Positions 12,636 to 23,819 of a stretch of 64,000 nt of DNA are shown here, piece by piece. The DNA is from Piezodorus guildinii. Taxonomy: Eukaryota > Arthropoda > Insecta > Hemiptera > Pentatomidae. A program made the position numbers and the translations under genes. The notes under the pieces are model-generated. The model ran no database searches. It saw nothing but the letters and a program-made list of their open reading frames with translations, and was not told where the DNA came from. The stretch spans positions 81,788,169 to 81,852,168 of the forward strand of contig CM041292.1 of the NCBI GenBank assembly GCA_023052935.1. Reading direction: 5' to 3'. Within the stretch, counting starts at the first letter, position 1; every line of letters starts with the position of its first letter.

Positions 12636-13125
12636 ATATATGAAATATATAGTAAGTCTAGTTTGCGATCATGACAATTCGAGTTTCCACCGGAAATAAA
12701 CGTTTTTGGAGTCTTAATAAGCAAGTCCTATTTTATTGTAAAAATGTCCAAGTCTGTGCGTGTGGTAAGTCTGGCTCGTAAAATAAAAATAAAGGAAAAA
12801 TAATAGCAAAAATATTGTTTCAAGTATCTTTTTCCACGAACATATGAATAGTAATATAGATGTATAATATAGCGTTGGAAAGTTAAATATTTCAGAAAAA
12901 AATGTTATCTTATATACTAAGTTGTAGAAGATAATGTAAAGTAAAGAAACTGGCTTAGGTGTTTTTTGTAAATTACAATTTTATATTATGTATTCGAAAA
13001 CATGTGATTCCAACGACATTGAATGTAATTATTTAAGTTTTTCTGAACCCTAAGTTATTTTAAACTTCTTAAATTAATTTTAACAACCGAGTTAAGTGGA
13101 AATCGTGTGATGACCAGATTTATTT
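12636..13125 (+). mobile_element. Element X, copy 2 (diverged)
   Basis: Same order of landmarks as copy 1 (gaaatatatagtaag, gcgatcatgacaattcgag, ggaaataaacg, then gaaatcgtgtgatgaccag at the right end) but more diverged. It lies head to tail about 60 bases after copy 1, so either two insertions or a tandem duplication. Confidence 0.7.
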
Positions 13126-13384
13126 TTCAATGTAATTTTAATACTTCTATTTTTAAGATTTTATTAAGAATAATATTTATTATATCATTAGCTAAAAGAA
13201 AACAGTCGAAGCTTGGTCCCAAGTTATCCGTAAAAAAAAAAAAAAAAAAATAAATAAATAGCTTTTCTTCAAGCCATTTTTATTTTTATAAGTCTATAAT
13301 TATTTAATCTCTCCACCTCTCTCCTGGAGGTAGACTATTGTAATAGTCCGTGGGCCAGCAACGAAAAATGCGACCCATTTTATT

Positions 13385-14438
13385 AATTTTTTTAGTATGT
13401 TTTATGCAAAGCATCTATCATGGTGAAGCAAAAAATACACGTATGCCAACTCAAAACGGGTGGATAACAAAATGGGGGCCATTCAAAAAGACGAAATTCT
13501 GACTCATTTGACAACAATTTTCCTTTTGACCATATAATACTAGCCGATAATACGAATCAAACGACGGTAGTCCACCATTCACTGGTGAGTGGGAAGCCGC
13601 GACAGACGCATTTTTAGTGACAGAAATTCTGACCCATTTAACCATTACGCTGACATTATGTCGGTGAGGGTTATACCTACAGATATCTATTACTACTCAA
13701 ATTAAAGCTAATTTTATGCCTCATAAAGTAGATTATAATAATTTTATTGTTAAGAACAGCCGTTTCCATGATATCAACCACATTAATGGCAAAAATAATA
13801 AGATTTTTGGTTTCCGGTTTTTTTGTAACTATTTGTCATATAGATGTGTTTTACAACTCAAATTAAAGGTAATTTTATTTTCTATATTAATTGTTATAAC
13901 GATTATCCTCATAGGATGAGCCGTTTCCATAATAATGTTAGAAAAGAGTGATATCTCGTTTTTCCGGAAACTTATTATTTTTTTGTAATACCTAAATCCT
14001 TAAATATCGACATACAAATGTCTTTTACCACTCAAATGAAAGCTTATTAAATTCTTGATGATTTACTTCATAATGATTATCATTATAGGATGAGCTGTTT
14101 TCATCATAATATCCTAATAATGTTGGAAAATAATGATATCTTGTATTCCGCTTTTTTTTTTTTGTTTTTTTTTTTATACCTGTATGTCGTTGAATATATG
14201 CCGTACAAATGTTTTTTACCACTCAAATAAAAGCTTATTAAATACTTGATGATTTATTGTATACCGATCATCTTCATCGGATGAGCCGTTTCCATAATTA
14301 TGTTAATATAGAGTGACATTACGTGATATTCCCTTGTTGAATGAAAGCTATTTTTAATCCACTCGTTTTGAGTTGGCAGACGTCAAATTTTCGCTTTACC
14401 ATGATAGAGGTTTTGCATAAAACATAATAAAAATTTTG
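13385..14438. mobile_element. Foldback-like element with ~80-bp inverted ends
   Basis: The left arm (13385-13464: tatgttttatgcaaagc, ctatcatggtgaagc, gccaactcaaaacgggtgga) is the imperfect reverse complement of the right arm (14358-14438: tccactcgttttgagttggc, gctttaccatgatag, gcataaaacataat). The interior holds a GC-richer block (13465-13640) and a diverged tandem array. No transposase frame is visible. The arrangement fits a nonautonomous foldback or long-TIR MITE. Target duplications were not identified. Confidence 0.7.
13690..14330 (+). repeat. four diverged tandem units of ~160-190 bp
   Basis: The phrase ACTCAAAT(T/G/A)AAAG recurs near 13695, 13857, 14030 and 14221. Each time it is followed by a similar AT-rich block, then GATGAGC-TGTTT or GAGCCGTTTCC and GTGATAT. 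The units are diverged and lie inside the foldback-like element. Confidence 0.7.
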
Positions 14439-14439
14439 T

Positions 14440-15340
14440 ATCAGATCTGAAATTACCCCCGTTTAACAAGAGCTTTAGGGATACCACAACAGAAATGGCC
14501 ATCGGTGGTTGAACAAACAGAAGAAGACTTCTGGAAGATAAGCAGAAGACCTTGACCCCAAGTGACGCCACAGGTGAACGGTGTCATCGAAGAGAGGAAT
14601 CCTTCCTAGGCTGATCTCATCCTTATGAGGAAGTAGATATAAATATTATATTACGAAGCAGTTCCTTTCCTATCTTGAAACAATCATTTTAGACTTGCGC
14701 TATTGAATAAATTAATAGGAAGTCAACTTGGATTTGGAAATTGTATTATTTTACACCATCCCACAATGTATAATTAAAAAAAAAAAGTCAATGGTCATAT
14801 CTTGACTTATCAGAAGTCAAAGCCGCCATGAAATCTCTAACTTACGTAATTTCAGATTGCCGCAAATTTAAGTGTTCATAATTGAAAAGGAATAGAATGC
14901 TTTGACTATTAACACGTAAAAATTGGAGTTTTAGACTTGAGCAAAATTTCGGAATTGGGTTAAGGTGCTTGAACAGGCGAATGGTTTTAACTGTTTCAGA
15001 ACCATCAATATCAGCAAAAATTCTATACATAGTTTTTATTGTTTAATTTTGCACTGTGCTTCTAAGGATAATACCATACCCGCCTATATTTAGGGAGAGA
15101 TGAAAAATGAATTTACCAAAGACAAGATAAAAAGCATAAAATCGAAACATAGTTATAGTTTGACCTTTTTGAGCTTTCAAACATTTTTTTGTTTTCTTTT
15201 TGGTAATAGGTTTTTTATCAAAAGTTTTTTGGGTTGCTGAATAAAAATCTGGCATTATTTTTGGTGTGAAAAAAAGCTGTTGCAATAGTTTACTTAAAAT
15301 GTAGTCATTTTTAAAAATTTTGTAGAAAATTAGTCTTAGC
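14440..15340. other. no gene recognised
   Basis: Two minus-strand frames (14842-15030 and 15043-15285) are AT-rich and without motifs. A moderately GC-rich patch lies at 14510-14640. Nothing assignable. Confidence 0.5.
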
Positions 15341-15465
15341 TATCATACCGATCTCCCAGTCTTGTCTTAGCTATCATACTGAGCAGAACCCTGATGATGA
15401 CCCACAAGGTTGGTCAAAACGTTGGCAAGACAATAAACAGTTAAAACGATTTAATAATTTCTCTT
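15341..15465 (+). mobile_element. Penelope-like element 3' end with hammerhead-like core
   Basis: 15391-15420 reads CTGATGA, a stem (TGACC / GGTCA closing a 9-base loop) and AAAC, followed by gttggcaagacaataaa. This resembles the CTGANGA...GAAAC hammerhead ribozyme core known in Penelope-like retroelement ends, but position G12 is A here, so activity is doubtful. Just upstream a 15-base segment (gtcttagctatcata) occurs twice, about 30 bases apart. No coding part of the element is present. Confidence 0.55.
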
Positions 15466-15510
15466 TCACTGATCGCTATTATTCTATATTAATTTATTAT
15501 ATTGAATAAT

Positions 15511-16990
15511 TACCTGGCTACTCCACGCAATCCGCTCTGACCAAAATCACAAACGATATTTATACCGCTATAGATGAAAAAAGATTAACTGTCCTTATAC
15601 TTTTAGATTTTACCAAAGCCTTTGATTCCCTCAACCATTCGATCCTTTTCTCTAAATTAAAATCATTATCCTTTTCCAACAGTTCAGTTCGATGGTTTCA
15701 ATCCTTTCTTTCCAACCGCACTCAAGCGGTTGTCATTCCTAATCAACCCCTATCTGATTTCCTTGACCTAACCTCAGGCGTTGCCCAAGGCTCGAGTATT
15801 TCACCCCTTCTGTTCAATACTTACATCAATGACCTTCCCAATTCAATCCACCGCTGTTCCTACCACCTATATGCTGACGACCTCCAAATCTATTTATCCT
15901 TCCCACCCTCCGAGTTATCTGTAGCATTTGCCAGTATTCAGGAGGACCTAGATGGAATCAGTGCCTGGGCAAACCTGAATAACTTGACGCTTAATCCTAC
16001 AAAAACTCAGGCCATCCTTATTGGTTCCAAATCCCTCCTCCGATCTATCACCACCCTTCCTCCGCTTTTGCTTAATGATCATCCTATTGTTTTTAGTTCC
16101 TCTGTTAAAAACCTTGGCATTATCATCGACCAAAACCTATCCTGGAAACCCCAAATTGCCCAAATTTCCCGTCGATCAATTAGTACCTTGAAATTATTCC
16201 ACCGATCCCGACATCTTCTACCACAATCTACCCGTAAACTCCTAGTTTCATCACTCATTTTTCCCCACTTTGACTATGGTTGTGTGGCATGTGGCGGCCT
16301 CTCGAAGGTGCTCGAGGGCAGATTGAGAAGGATTATGAATTGCTTCTTAAGATTTGTGTTCGGTACCTCGAGACGGTCCCATGTATCCCACCTCTACAAC
16401 GAGTTAAAGTGGTTAACCCCAACCTTTCGAAGACAATATTTCCTTGGATCATTCCTTTATCAAATCATAAACTCCCACCATCCATTTTATGTCTACAGCC
16501 TTCTGGTATTTAAATCCTCAACCCATCACCAGGAAACAAGATCCCGTCTGTCTGACCTCCACACTCCTTTCCATAGAACCAAAAAATATGACTGCTCATT
16601 TTTAGCCCGTTCCACTGCCTTATGGAATACTCTCCCTTCAAACATCCGTCATGCTCCTTCCCTATCATCTTTTAAATCCCTCCTCTTTCAATACTTCCTT
16701 TCTCTTCAGACAGATGTTAGCTAATTTTTTTTATGCCAACTTATGTAAGGTAAATTTGATTTTAATGCACTTACTTTAATGAGATGTAAAAGTTACATTT
16801 TATGTTTATTCTTATTTATTTATTTCTTTAAACTGTAAATAGAGATGGTACTCTGACCCTTTTTTCATTTTTTCATTATTGTATTATTTAATTGTGGTTG
16901 TACATTGTTTTTGGCCAGTTATAATTTATTATTTTGTTCATAATTGTTATTCTCAAGGGACCTTGTCCCAGAATAAAGTTTTTTTTCTAA
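15511..16990 (+). mobile_element. LINE (Jockey/CR1-like), 5' truncated
   Basis: The element starts abruptly inside the reverse transcriptase and runs through an open frame to 16724. A 3' UTR follows, with caagggaccttgtcccagaataaag (16956-16980, a short hairpin) and an A-rich end. The same hairpin-like tail recurs at 54.99 kb. 5' truncation is the usual result of incomplete target-primed reverse transcription. Confidence 0.85.
15513..16724 (+). CDS. Reverse transcriptase, truncated at N-terminus, open frame
   Basis: About 403 codons without a stop, but with no ATG near the start because the copy is truncated. It opens PGYSTQSAL (RT motif 1/2), then DFTKAFDSLNHS (catalytic Asp at about residue 32), SGVAQGSSISPLLFN (the G-x-x-Q-G-S motif), YADDLQIY (catalytic box, residues 120-123), LNPTKTQAIL and KNLGIIIDQNLSWK. 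The C-terminal third is the thumb and tail typical of Jockey/CR1-group LINEs. The intact enzyme copies LINE RNA at a nicked target. Lacking endonuclease and promoter, this copy cannot move by itself. The unbroken frame suggests a young insertion. The TTG at 15984 is not a meaningful start. Confidence 0.85.
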   Translation, partial: PGYSTQSALTKITNDIYTAIDEKRLTVLILLDFTKAFDSLNHSILFSKLKSLSFSNSSVRWFQSFLSNRTQAVVIPNQPLSDFLDLTSGVAQGSSISPLLFNTYINDLPNSIHRCSYHLYADDLQIYLSFPPSELSVAFASIQEDLDGISAWANLNNLTLNPTKTQAILIGSKSLLRSITTLPPLLLNDHPIVFSSSVKNLGIIIDQNLSWKPQIAQISRRSISTLKLFHRSRHLLPQSTRKLLVSSLIFPHFDYGCVACGGLSKVLEGRLRRIMNCFLRFVFGTSRRSHVSHLYNELKWLTPTFRRQYFLGSFLYQIINSHHPFYVYSLLVFKSSTHHQETRSRLSDLHTPFHRTKKYDCSFLARSTALWNTLPSNIRHAPSLSSFKSLLFQYFLSLQTDVS

Positions 16991-16994
16991 AAAA

Positions 16995-19080
16995 ATAAAT
17001 AATTAAGCCCTTTAACGTGATAACAAATGTTTAGCTGGAAAATCCACCATTTTTCAGATTTGAGAAATAGTTTCTCCATTTCTCTGTGTTTCTATATAAA
17101 TAGATAGGTTAGATAGATAGAAAAGTCTGTTTTTATTTTTCAAAATTACATCAAATAGCCAATAAGCAAATAAAAAAATAAATAAACAAATTACAAATTA
17201 CGAAATACAATAATACAAATCAGACACACTACGTGGTCTGTTGACAGTCCGTGGAGTCTGTATTTATTAACAAAATTAATCCTTAATCTATCAATATAAA
17301 TAATCAATAACAAAATAAGAAACAAACACTTCCCATGTTATTTATGTACTAAAATTAATTCACAAATAGTCAGATTCACTTATCTATATAAATATGTCAT
17401 CACTCTTTGAGCAAATCTAATAAAATGTACCTCTGTGTTCGACATAAAATCACTAAAAATATTTTGGTATGATTTGGCGAGGAACACACCGTGTAGTCCC
17501 TTCTTTGAGGAGTGTATATACGACCTTTCATTTTATTTTCAATTGAGCTAGAAAGAAACATTATCAAACAGATTTTCCCAAAATTATAGGCTGAGTATTC
17601 ATTCCACTCCACTCTTAACATGCAGGCAGCATATAGCAAATATGCAGTATAGCAGTTGATGCTTTAAAATGTCATATCATCCTGTGTTTTTTTTTTGTTT
17701 TGTTTTTTATTTTTATATATGTTGGTTTGTACAGTGCAAAAGGCAATGTACTCCTAATGCCAGATCTCAAGTTTGCTAGTGGCTGTTATTGAAGAGACTT
17801 TTTCTTCTATAAGTTGTTCTTTGAGTCTGCAATTGCTCATGAAAAAAAAATTAAGGTTTCAAATAAATAATGAATTCATCACCTTCTATAATACGTGACT
17901 AAGTCCTTATAAATTTCGGTTGAAGTTTCATTTGCTTTCAATGATTATAAAAAGAAATATTTTAACTTTCCTCAGATAATTGTCAATTTTTACTTAAAAC
18001 AATTATTTCTATAGGGTTGATTTAATACAACTCCCTTAATTTTCAGCACAGTCCTATTAATGAAAATATTTTTCTGCTCATTAAACATGAATTTCGTAAT
18101 AATTTTTAATAGTAATTTTCCACTGGGGATCAAATATGGGAACTATCAGTTATTGCCATAAAGCTAAAAGCAATGCGATATTCAGGGAAATCACATTTTA
18201 TCGAAAGTTATATTTAATACGTGTTGTTCCTTCTGTGTGTTTTAGATAAATCGATACTGCTGGCCTTATAGGTCTAAGCTGTAAGACCTCTTTCCATGGC
18301 ATTAAGATATTTATTTATATCATTACGTAAAATTAATTTAGTGTTTTGAAATTAATATGCGATTGAAATTACTATGTGATGACATTGCTGGATACAGTCG
18401 ATTTGTTACTGGGTGTTGTAGTTTCAACAAATTATTATTTTGAGCAATTTAAAATTTATTATAGATTAATTAGGATATAATTATATTGAAGTAAACTTAA
18501 AAGTTCTTAGCAAAACTCCAGCAGTTTTCCGAAATCGTATTTTTACATTCTTAAATTCGAAAAAAAATATATTGGAGGATATGTAACTAATATTTTTAAA
18601 TAACCCTGCTGATTTTTTATCTAATCTACTGCGCCAAAGTTAGCAAATTAAAATGCCAACAATATGGGACGTATTCTTGTGAGGCCAATTTAAAAGTCAT
18701 GTTTATAAGGTTTACCTAGGACATATTAGTTGGTGAGTAGAAAAGACCAACATGTGGTTCAATTCTCGTTTACAATCGTGAAGTGTGATGAATAATTTAA
18801 GTCTTACCAGGTAAAATTATCTATACCTTAATACGCCAAATATTTAAATATTGGTTTTTAAAACATCATTAAATTTTACTGAAAGATTTTTATTGTATAG
18901 ATCCAGCTTACAAAAAATATTGAGAGTATATTTTTACGAAATTTTCAAAAAAATTACTATCACTTTATTTAAACCTACAGATTTCATAAGCTAATATTAT
19001 ATTTAATAATATATATCTAATATTTAATTTAATATAGAAAATAATGTTCCGTAATACACCACCAGATTTTGTTTTAATTT
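16995..19080. other. no gene recognised
   Basis: AT-rich. A 79-codon minus-strand frame at 17400-17639 has no family motif. A short T-rich stretch lies at 17686-17715. Reads as intron or intergenic DNA. Confidence 0.5.
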
Positions 19081-19084
19081 TTCT

Positions 19085-19130
19085 CCACCTTAGAGTATCC
19101 ATTTTGTAAAGGCTAGGTGAAATCCAGATT
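19085..19130 (-). repeat. SINE body fragment
   Basis: gagtatccattttgtaaagg followed by ctaggtgaaatcc matches, in reverse orientation, the post-tRNA body of the SINE at 33.2 kb and the pieces at 24.6 and 35.1 kb. Short and diverged. Confidence 0.4.
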
Positions 19131-19319
19131 GGTTTTCAGTTTCCGAGATCGATGTACTGCTATATAACCAAATAAACAATCCTGCCTAAAAAAAATTCAA
19201 CACGGGTTCATTGAATTAGTAGCTCAGTGCTCCATTTATTATCCCATGTTTAGGACCAATGCCTTGTAACATCCTTCTTTAACAATTATCATAAACATTA
19301 TTTAAAGCTGTATTAAAGC

Positions 19320-19320
19320 C

Positions 19321-19364
<44 letters not shown>
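19320..19364. repeat. AT dinucleotide microsatellite
   Basis: About 20 perfect AT repeats. Confidence 0.95.
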
Positions 19365-19368
<4 letters not shown>

Positions 19369-19439
19369 TTTAATCTATTTATATGTATTAAGTCTTCTAC
19401 CTGATAATATATAAGCAGAGTGTATGTACTGCTGTATGC

Positions 19440-19562
19440 CGCGAACATTGTCAATAACACCATCATCAGTGGCGCATCAACCCATCAATGAGTCAGGATC
19501 TCCTCCAGAAATCTTCTTCATCTCTCCTTATCCTGGGTAGCTGCAGCCCAATTCCTAGTATT
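19440..19562 (-). pseudogene. LINE C-terminal tail fragment
   Basis: On the minus strand 19560-19450 gives a stretch like WAAATQDKERWRRFLEEIL, the last residues of endonuclease-type LINE polyproteins (the pattern A-x-D-R-x-x-W-x-x-x-x-E). GC content stands out from the flanks. Too short to place in a family. Confidence 0.5.
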
Positions 19563-19564
19563 AT

Positions 19565-20040
19565 GTCAATAACATAATACATTTATTTTATTATTTTTTA
19601 ATGTATACTGCTATGTATATTTAAATACTTAATATAACTAGTTGTTAGATGGTGATCTGATATTTTTTTGTATTAATCTCCTCGTTCACACATCATAGTT
19701 TATGTATTGTGTTGGTCGCTGATGCTGAAATACTACCTCCCGTAACTGCGGTCCTTTGTAACCCAGTACCTCTTCGTGAATCACTACATATTTTAAGAAT
19801 CAAATTACATAGAAATTGCGTAACTTTTTTCTGAATCAATAAATCAGAACCATCTATTCACCATATGTCGTGACACATATTCCATGCAATTAATTTCAAA
19901 CAAATAGCGTAAATGCATATATAGTGGGTGTTTCAACATACGTTTAATGGTAATCAATTATATACTTATTAATTACGAAATTCCAATATTAGGCAAGCAT
20001 ACCCAATTGACAAACCAAACATACATGTAATAACATTTAA
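19565..20040. other. no gene recognised
   Basis: AT-rich spacer with a moderately complex patch at 19690-19785. No motif seen. Confidence 0.45.
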
Positions 20041-20898
20041 AAAATCTGGTGCGGGCAACACACGACTTTCACTTACCTCGACTGTTATAGTCAATTTAAA
20101 AACAATTAAATTCAATTTGAAAAATATATTGAGTTGACTTTAATAAAACGTATATTCATTTTCGTAGAAAACATATTATTTAGATTAAATAATATAACTA
20201 TTGAATTAATAATTAATAATCACCTTTTAGAACTTTGTTTATAACATAATGTTTTTTTTTTTAAGTCTTTCTCTTTCCAATGGTATATTATACGTCTATA
20301 TTACTGTTCTTATTATTAAAAAACAAAAAATTACATTAAAAAATAGTTTTGCTGTTTTATGCTTTAGTTGATCATCAAATTCGACCAACTTGTATATTTA
20401 GCCGTCCTTCACCAATGCTATTAAAATGATATGGTTAATCTTTTGGAATGTAAAAATCAAAGGTAGTTTAGAAGAAGAAAATTTAAAATATCGGCATTTA
20501 AACTCTGTCCGACTATTTTAATCAGAATTAAACTTACATGGTATTAAATCCCATTTAATTTTACATCGATATAGAGAGTTTAATCAAAATCGTAGGAGCT
20601 GTTTTTAATAAAATCGTAAAAAGGTGAAAAATACATGGTATAAAGTGGCTCTTCTAGTTAGCCGATTTTGATGAAAAAGTTGCTGTAACATCTCGGGTGT
20701 ATAGATGTCTTAAATATGGAATTTAAATTCCGTATGACTTTTGCGCTAGACTTAGCATACCACACAGACACACAGATCATTTTTCGGGACTTGGTTATTT
20801 GGACTCAAGGGGTCCTAAAACGTGTATTTCCGTTGAAAACTGGAATTCAAAAATTTTCACGATCGCAATACTTTCTCCTACTAAAGTGAAAGTAAAAA
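20041..20898 (-). mobile_element. Element X, copy 3 (near full length)
   Basis: Starts atctggtgcgggcaacac then gactttcacttacctc, and ends with ggacttggttatttggactc, aaacgtgtatttccgttgaa, cacgatcgcaatac and agtgaaagtaaa. Both ends match other copies. It carries the inverted ACTTTCACTTAC / GTAAGTGAAAGT motif, imperfect at the right end. Confidence 0.85.
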
Positions 20899-20899
20899 A

Positions 20900-21500
20900 A
20901 TAAATTTATAATATTATATTTCTAATTAAAAATAAATTAATTTTTTATTACAATTATATAAGTGTGTGCATTTTTAATTGTTATGGTAGTTCATTGAACA
21001 ACCCAAGCACTTTAATAATCAATACTATTCCGGAAATTTCTTACGTTTTTTTAGTCTTACCCCATAAAAAAAACTTAATTATCTTAAATCCAAATTTTTT
21101 CGATAGAAGGTGTATAATATTTCTTCAGGAACAAATCTTGGGGTGTTTATGAGTGTTTAGATTATTTTAAAGATTTTATGCTTATCACAAACAAATTTTT
21201 TCAAAAGACCAAAAATGCTACTATCTAAATTTTATTCTTATATCTTAACTTTTCTTTTTATCAACACCTTTTTTTTCTCCTTATCTAAAGTGACTTGAGA
21301 AAGAACTGGGTGTTCCTATCTCCTTCGGCATGGTGCCAACAAAACCAGCCACCGGTGTCACAAGCGTTTTCAGGATCAAGATTCAACCAAGTCTTTATGC
21401 TTTCAAAGCCACAATAGAGATTTATGTTCAATTAGATTCCTTATTGAATGTAATGGCTCAAGTTACTGAGCTTTTTAAATTTAAAACATGTATTTAAGAG
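20900..21500. other. AT-rich; possible coding-like patch at 21.3-21.45 kb
   Basis: Mostly AT-rich. From about 21295 one plus-strand frame reads ELGVPISFGMVPTKPATGV and stays open to about 21495. It has no start codon, no splice signal I could confirm and no family I recognise, so it is left unassigned. Confidence 0.35.
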
Positions 21501-21503
21501 ACA

Positions 21504-23150
21504 TTGATATTATATAATTACTATTCCCGGAATGAAAAAAGTATTAACTATCATATGAAACGGCTTGAAGTGCACAATGTTCTTTCTGAATTCCAGGCGG
21601 GCTTTCGTAAAGGTTATTCAACAATAGATAATATTTTTAATCTAACTAATTTAATCAAACTAAAATTAGAAGAGGTGAACCGAATTTATTTGTTTTTTAT
21701 CGACTTTAGAGCTGCTTTTGACTCCATTCCGAGAGATCTACTATTTTATAAGTTACATAAATGTGGTATATCCAACAAATTTGTTAATTTGTTAATTAAA
21801 TGCCTGTACGACAAAACGCGTGCGGCTGTTTGGGGTAATGAAGGAATGTCCTAGTTTTTTGACACACCAAGCGGTTTAAAACAAGGATGCCTTTTATCGC
21901 CAACCTTGTTTAGTATTTATATTAATGATTTGGTCGAAGAAATAGGAGGAGGTGTAAAATTAGGAAATTTCGATGTAAATATGCAGATGTATGCTGATGA
22001 TATTGTTTTGATTAGTGATGACCCCGTCAAATTACAAGTCATGATTAATAAATTGAGTGTATATTGTGATAGTTGGGGGCTAGAAGTTAATCTCGATAAA
22101 TCCAAAATTATGATCTGCAAGAAAAGAGGTGGAAAGTGTAGGGGTAATTGGGAGTATAGTGGTAAACAAATTCAAGTTGTAGATAAATATAAATATTTAG
22201 GTGTCTACCTAACTCCTACTTTATCCTTTAACTACCATCTGAAAGAAAAACTATCTACTGCGAAATTGGGTATTAACTGTATTTGGCATAACGTTTTTAA
22301 TAACAATAATATACCTGTCTCTGCTAAGTTTAAAGTATTCAATGCCGTATCGAGATCGGTCATGTGTTATGGCTCACAAGTTTGGGGTTTTGAAAAATTC
22401 GAGCACGTCGAAAAATTACAGAGATTCTTTATTAAAAAACTATTTTCGCTCTCAGAAAATACGCCAAATTATATTTTCAATTTAGAATTCAATGTTTCAA
22501 ATATTTACTTGCACACATTAAAATTACATTGAAAGTATGTTTTGAAAGTTTTAAAGCTGCCAGATTCAAGATTACCGAAAATTGTTGCAAAACAAATAAT
22601 TAATAAAAAACTCTACTGGTTTCAATCATGGAAGTATTTGTGTGACAAATATGATATTAATACGAATGTGAACAAAGATAATATCAACTCAATATGGGAA
22701 GCCAATATAGACAATATTATTAGTAATATAACTAAGGAAGAAGTATTAAATGCGGAATCGAATGCAAAACAAGGCTCGCATCATGGTTTATATCCTAAAT
22801 TAAATTATAATTCAAGCAGGGGTTATATATATTCTATGCCATTTAATGATGCAAAATTAATACTAAAAAGCCGCGCAGAATTATTAAATTTAAATTATAA
22901 ACCGTACAGAACTGATATATGTCAACTATGCCCTCTTTGTAATTTAAAAGAAGTTAAAAATGTTAAGCACCTAATTGCCATCTGCCCTATAGTAAAACCA
23001 TATAGAATCAAATTTTTGAATAGTGCAACGTTAACAGATAGTGAAGTCATTAATCTTTTAAACGGCTCTAACTGGACTGTCCTAGTAAAATTTTTAAGAG
23101 AAGCGTTACGTTATAGAGCTTTTTTAGTTCAAGAATTTAATTATAATTAA
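21504..23150 (+). pseudogene. LINE reverse transcriptase, one frame broken by two stops
   Basis: A single plus-strand frame of 548 codons with only two internal stops, at 21852-21854 (TAG) and 22530-22532 (TGA). Motifs in order: FQAGFRKGYSTIDNIF (residues 30-45), FIDFRAAFD (65-73, catalytic Asp), GLKQGCLLSPTLFS after the first stop, MYADDIVLI (YADD at 163-166), LEVNLDKSKIM, KYLGVYL. The C-terminal domain ends with a C-x-x-C...H...C knuckle (CQLCPLC, KHLIAICP). The protein would be LINE RT plus C-terminus; the endonuclease is missing through 5' truncation. There is no frameshift, so decay has been by point change only. Confidence 0.85.
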
Positions 23151-23436
23151 GAAGAAAAAAAAAAGTAAAGAAAAAGAAAGACATTTTGTTGAAAAATTTT
23201 ACTTTTCGATATTTAAATAAGTAATTCCTATAGTTTATTAAAATTTACGTTTATGATTGGTATTTTCTTTACTGATCTGTTTATTAGTTTGATATGTGAT
23301 ATGTATTCTTTATTTCAATTTATAATATTTGCAACTCTGCTGACGGAGTAATCCAATGCAAGAATGTTTTTATTTTGTATTTATAGAAAAAAAAATGTAT
23401 TATATTAATAAACATTATTATTATTATTATTATCAT
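23151..23436 (+). mobile_element. 3' UTR and ATT tail of the 21.5 kb LINE
   Basis: AT-rich 3' UTR ending in aataaaca and six ATT repeats (about 23412-23432), a simple-repeat tail of the same type as that at 50.09 kb. This marks the probable 3' boundary of the insertion. Confidence 0.6.
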
Positions 23437-23700
23437 ATGAAACTGTTATTTCATAATAAAATAGGAATGATGTTTTATCTATGATCGATTAATTAAAAGT
23501 TTACAAATAAATGTATCACCTAATAATATAATTGTCCTGAAAATCAATTTATAAAGCCATCTTTGTAATTAAATCTTTTAAGCTCTATGCGATGTGAGAA
23601 TATGTAAATTAGACATTGTACTTTTTTTTATTTATAATTACAGCATTGTTTATGTAAGGTGACCTTCCTTTCCTTGAATGTTGTCCTTAAACGTTAGTTC
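23437..23700. other. AT-rich spacer
   Basis: No feature recognised before the microexon candidate. Confidence 0.4.
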
Positions 23701-23753
23701 TTGAGAAAAATTCAGTTTAATCAGTTTTGTTGGATTGCTAGTGCGGAACTAAG

Positions 23754-23816
23754 CTAATAATCGTTTCTGTTCGTTGCTCCTGTCTTCAGGCGTTCGGACA
23801 GATTCAAGATGTAAGT
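23754..23816 (+). CDS. candidate 21-nt microexon (exon proper 23790-23810)
   Basis: A CTAAT branch-site match (23754-23758) lies 32 bases before an acceptor AG (23788-23789). The tract between is almost all pyrimidine and ends gctcctgtcttcag. The 21 bases that follow end at a perfect donor, GAT|GTAAGT (23811-23816). The length is a multiple of three and frame 0 encodes AFGQIQD without a stop, so inclusion or skipping would keep a reading frame. The flanks are AT-rich and match no repeat in the window. Alternatively this is the end of a 5' leader exon with the start codon split by the intron (AT|G), as in some ribosomal protein genes, since the exon ends in AT. The parent gene is unknown. Confidence 0.4.
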
Positions 23817-23819
23817 ACT

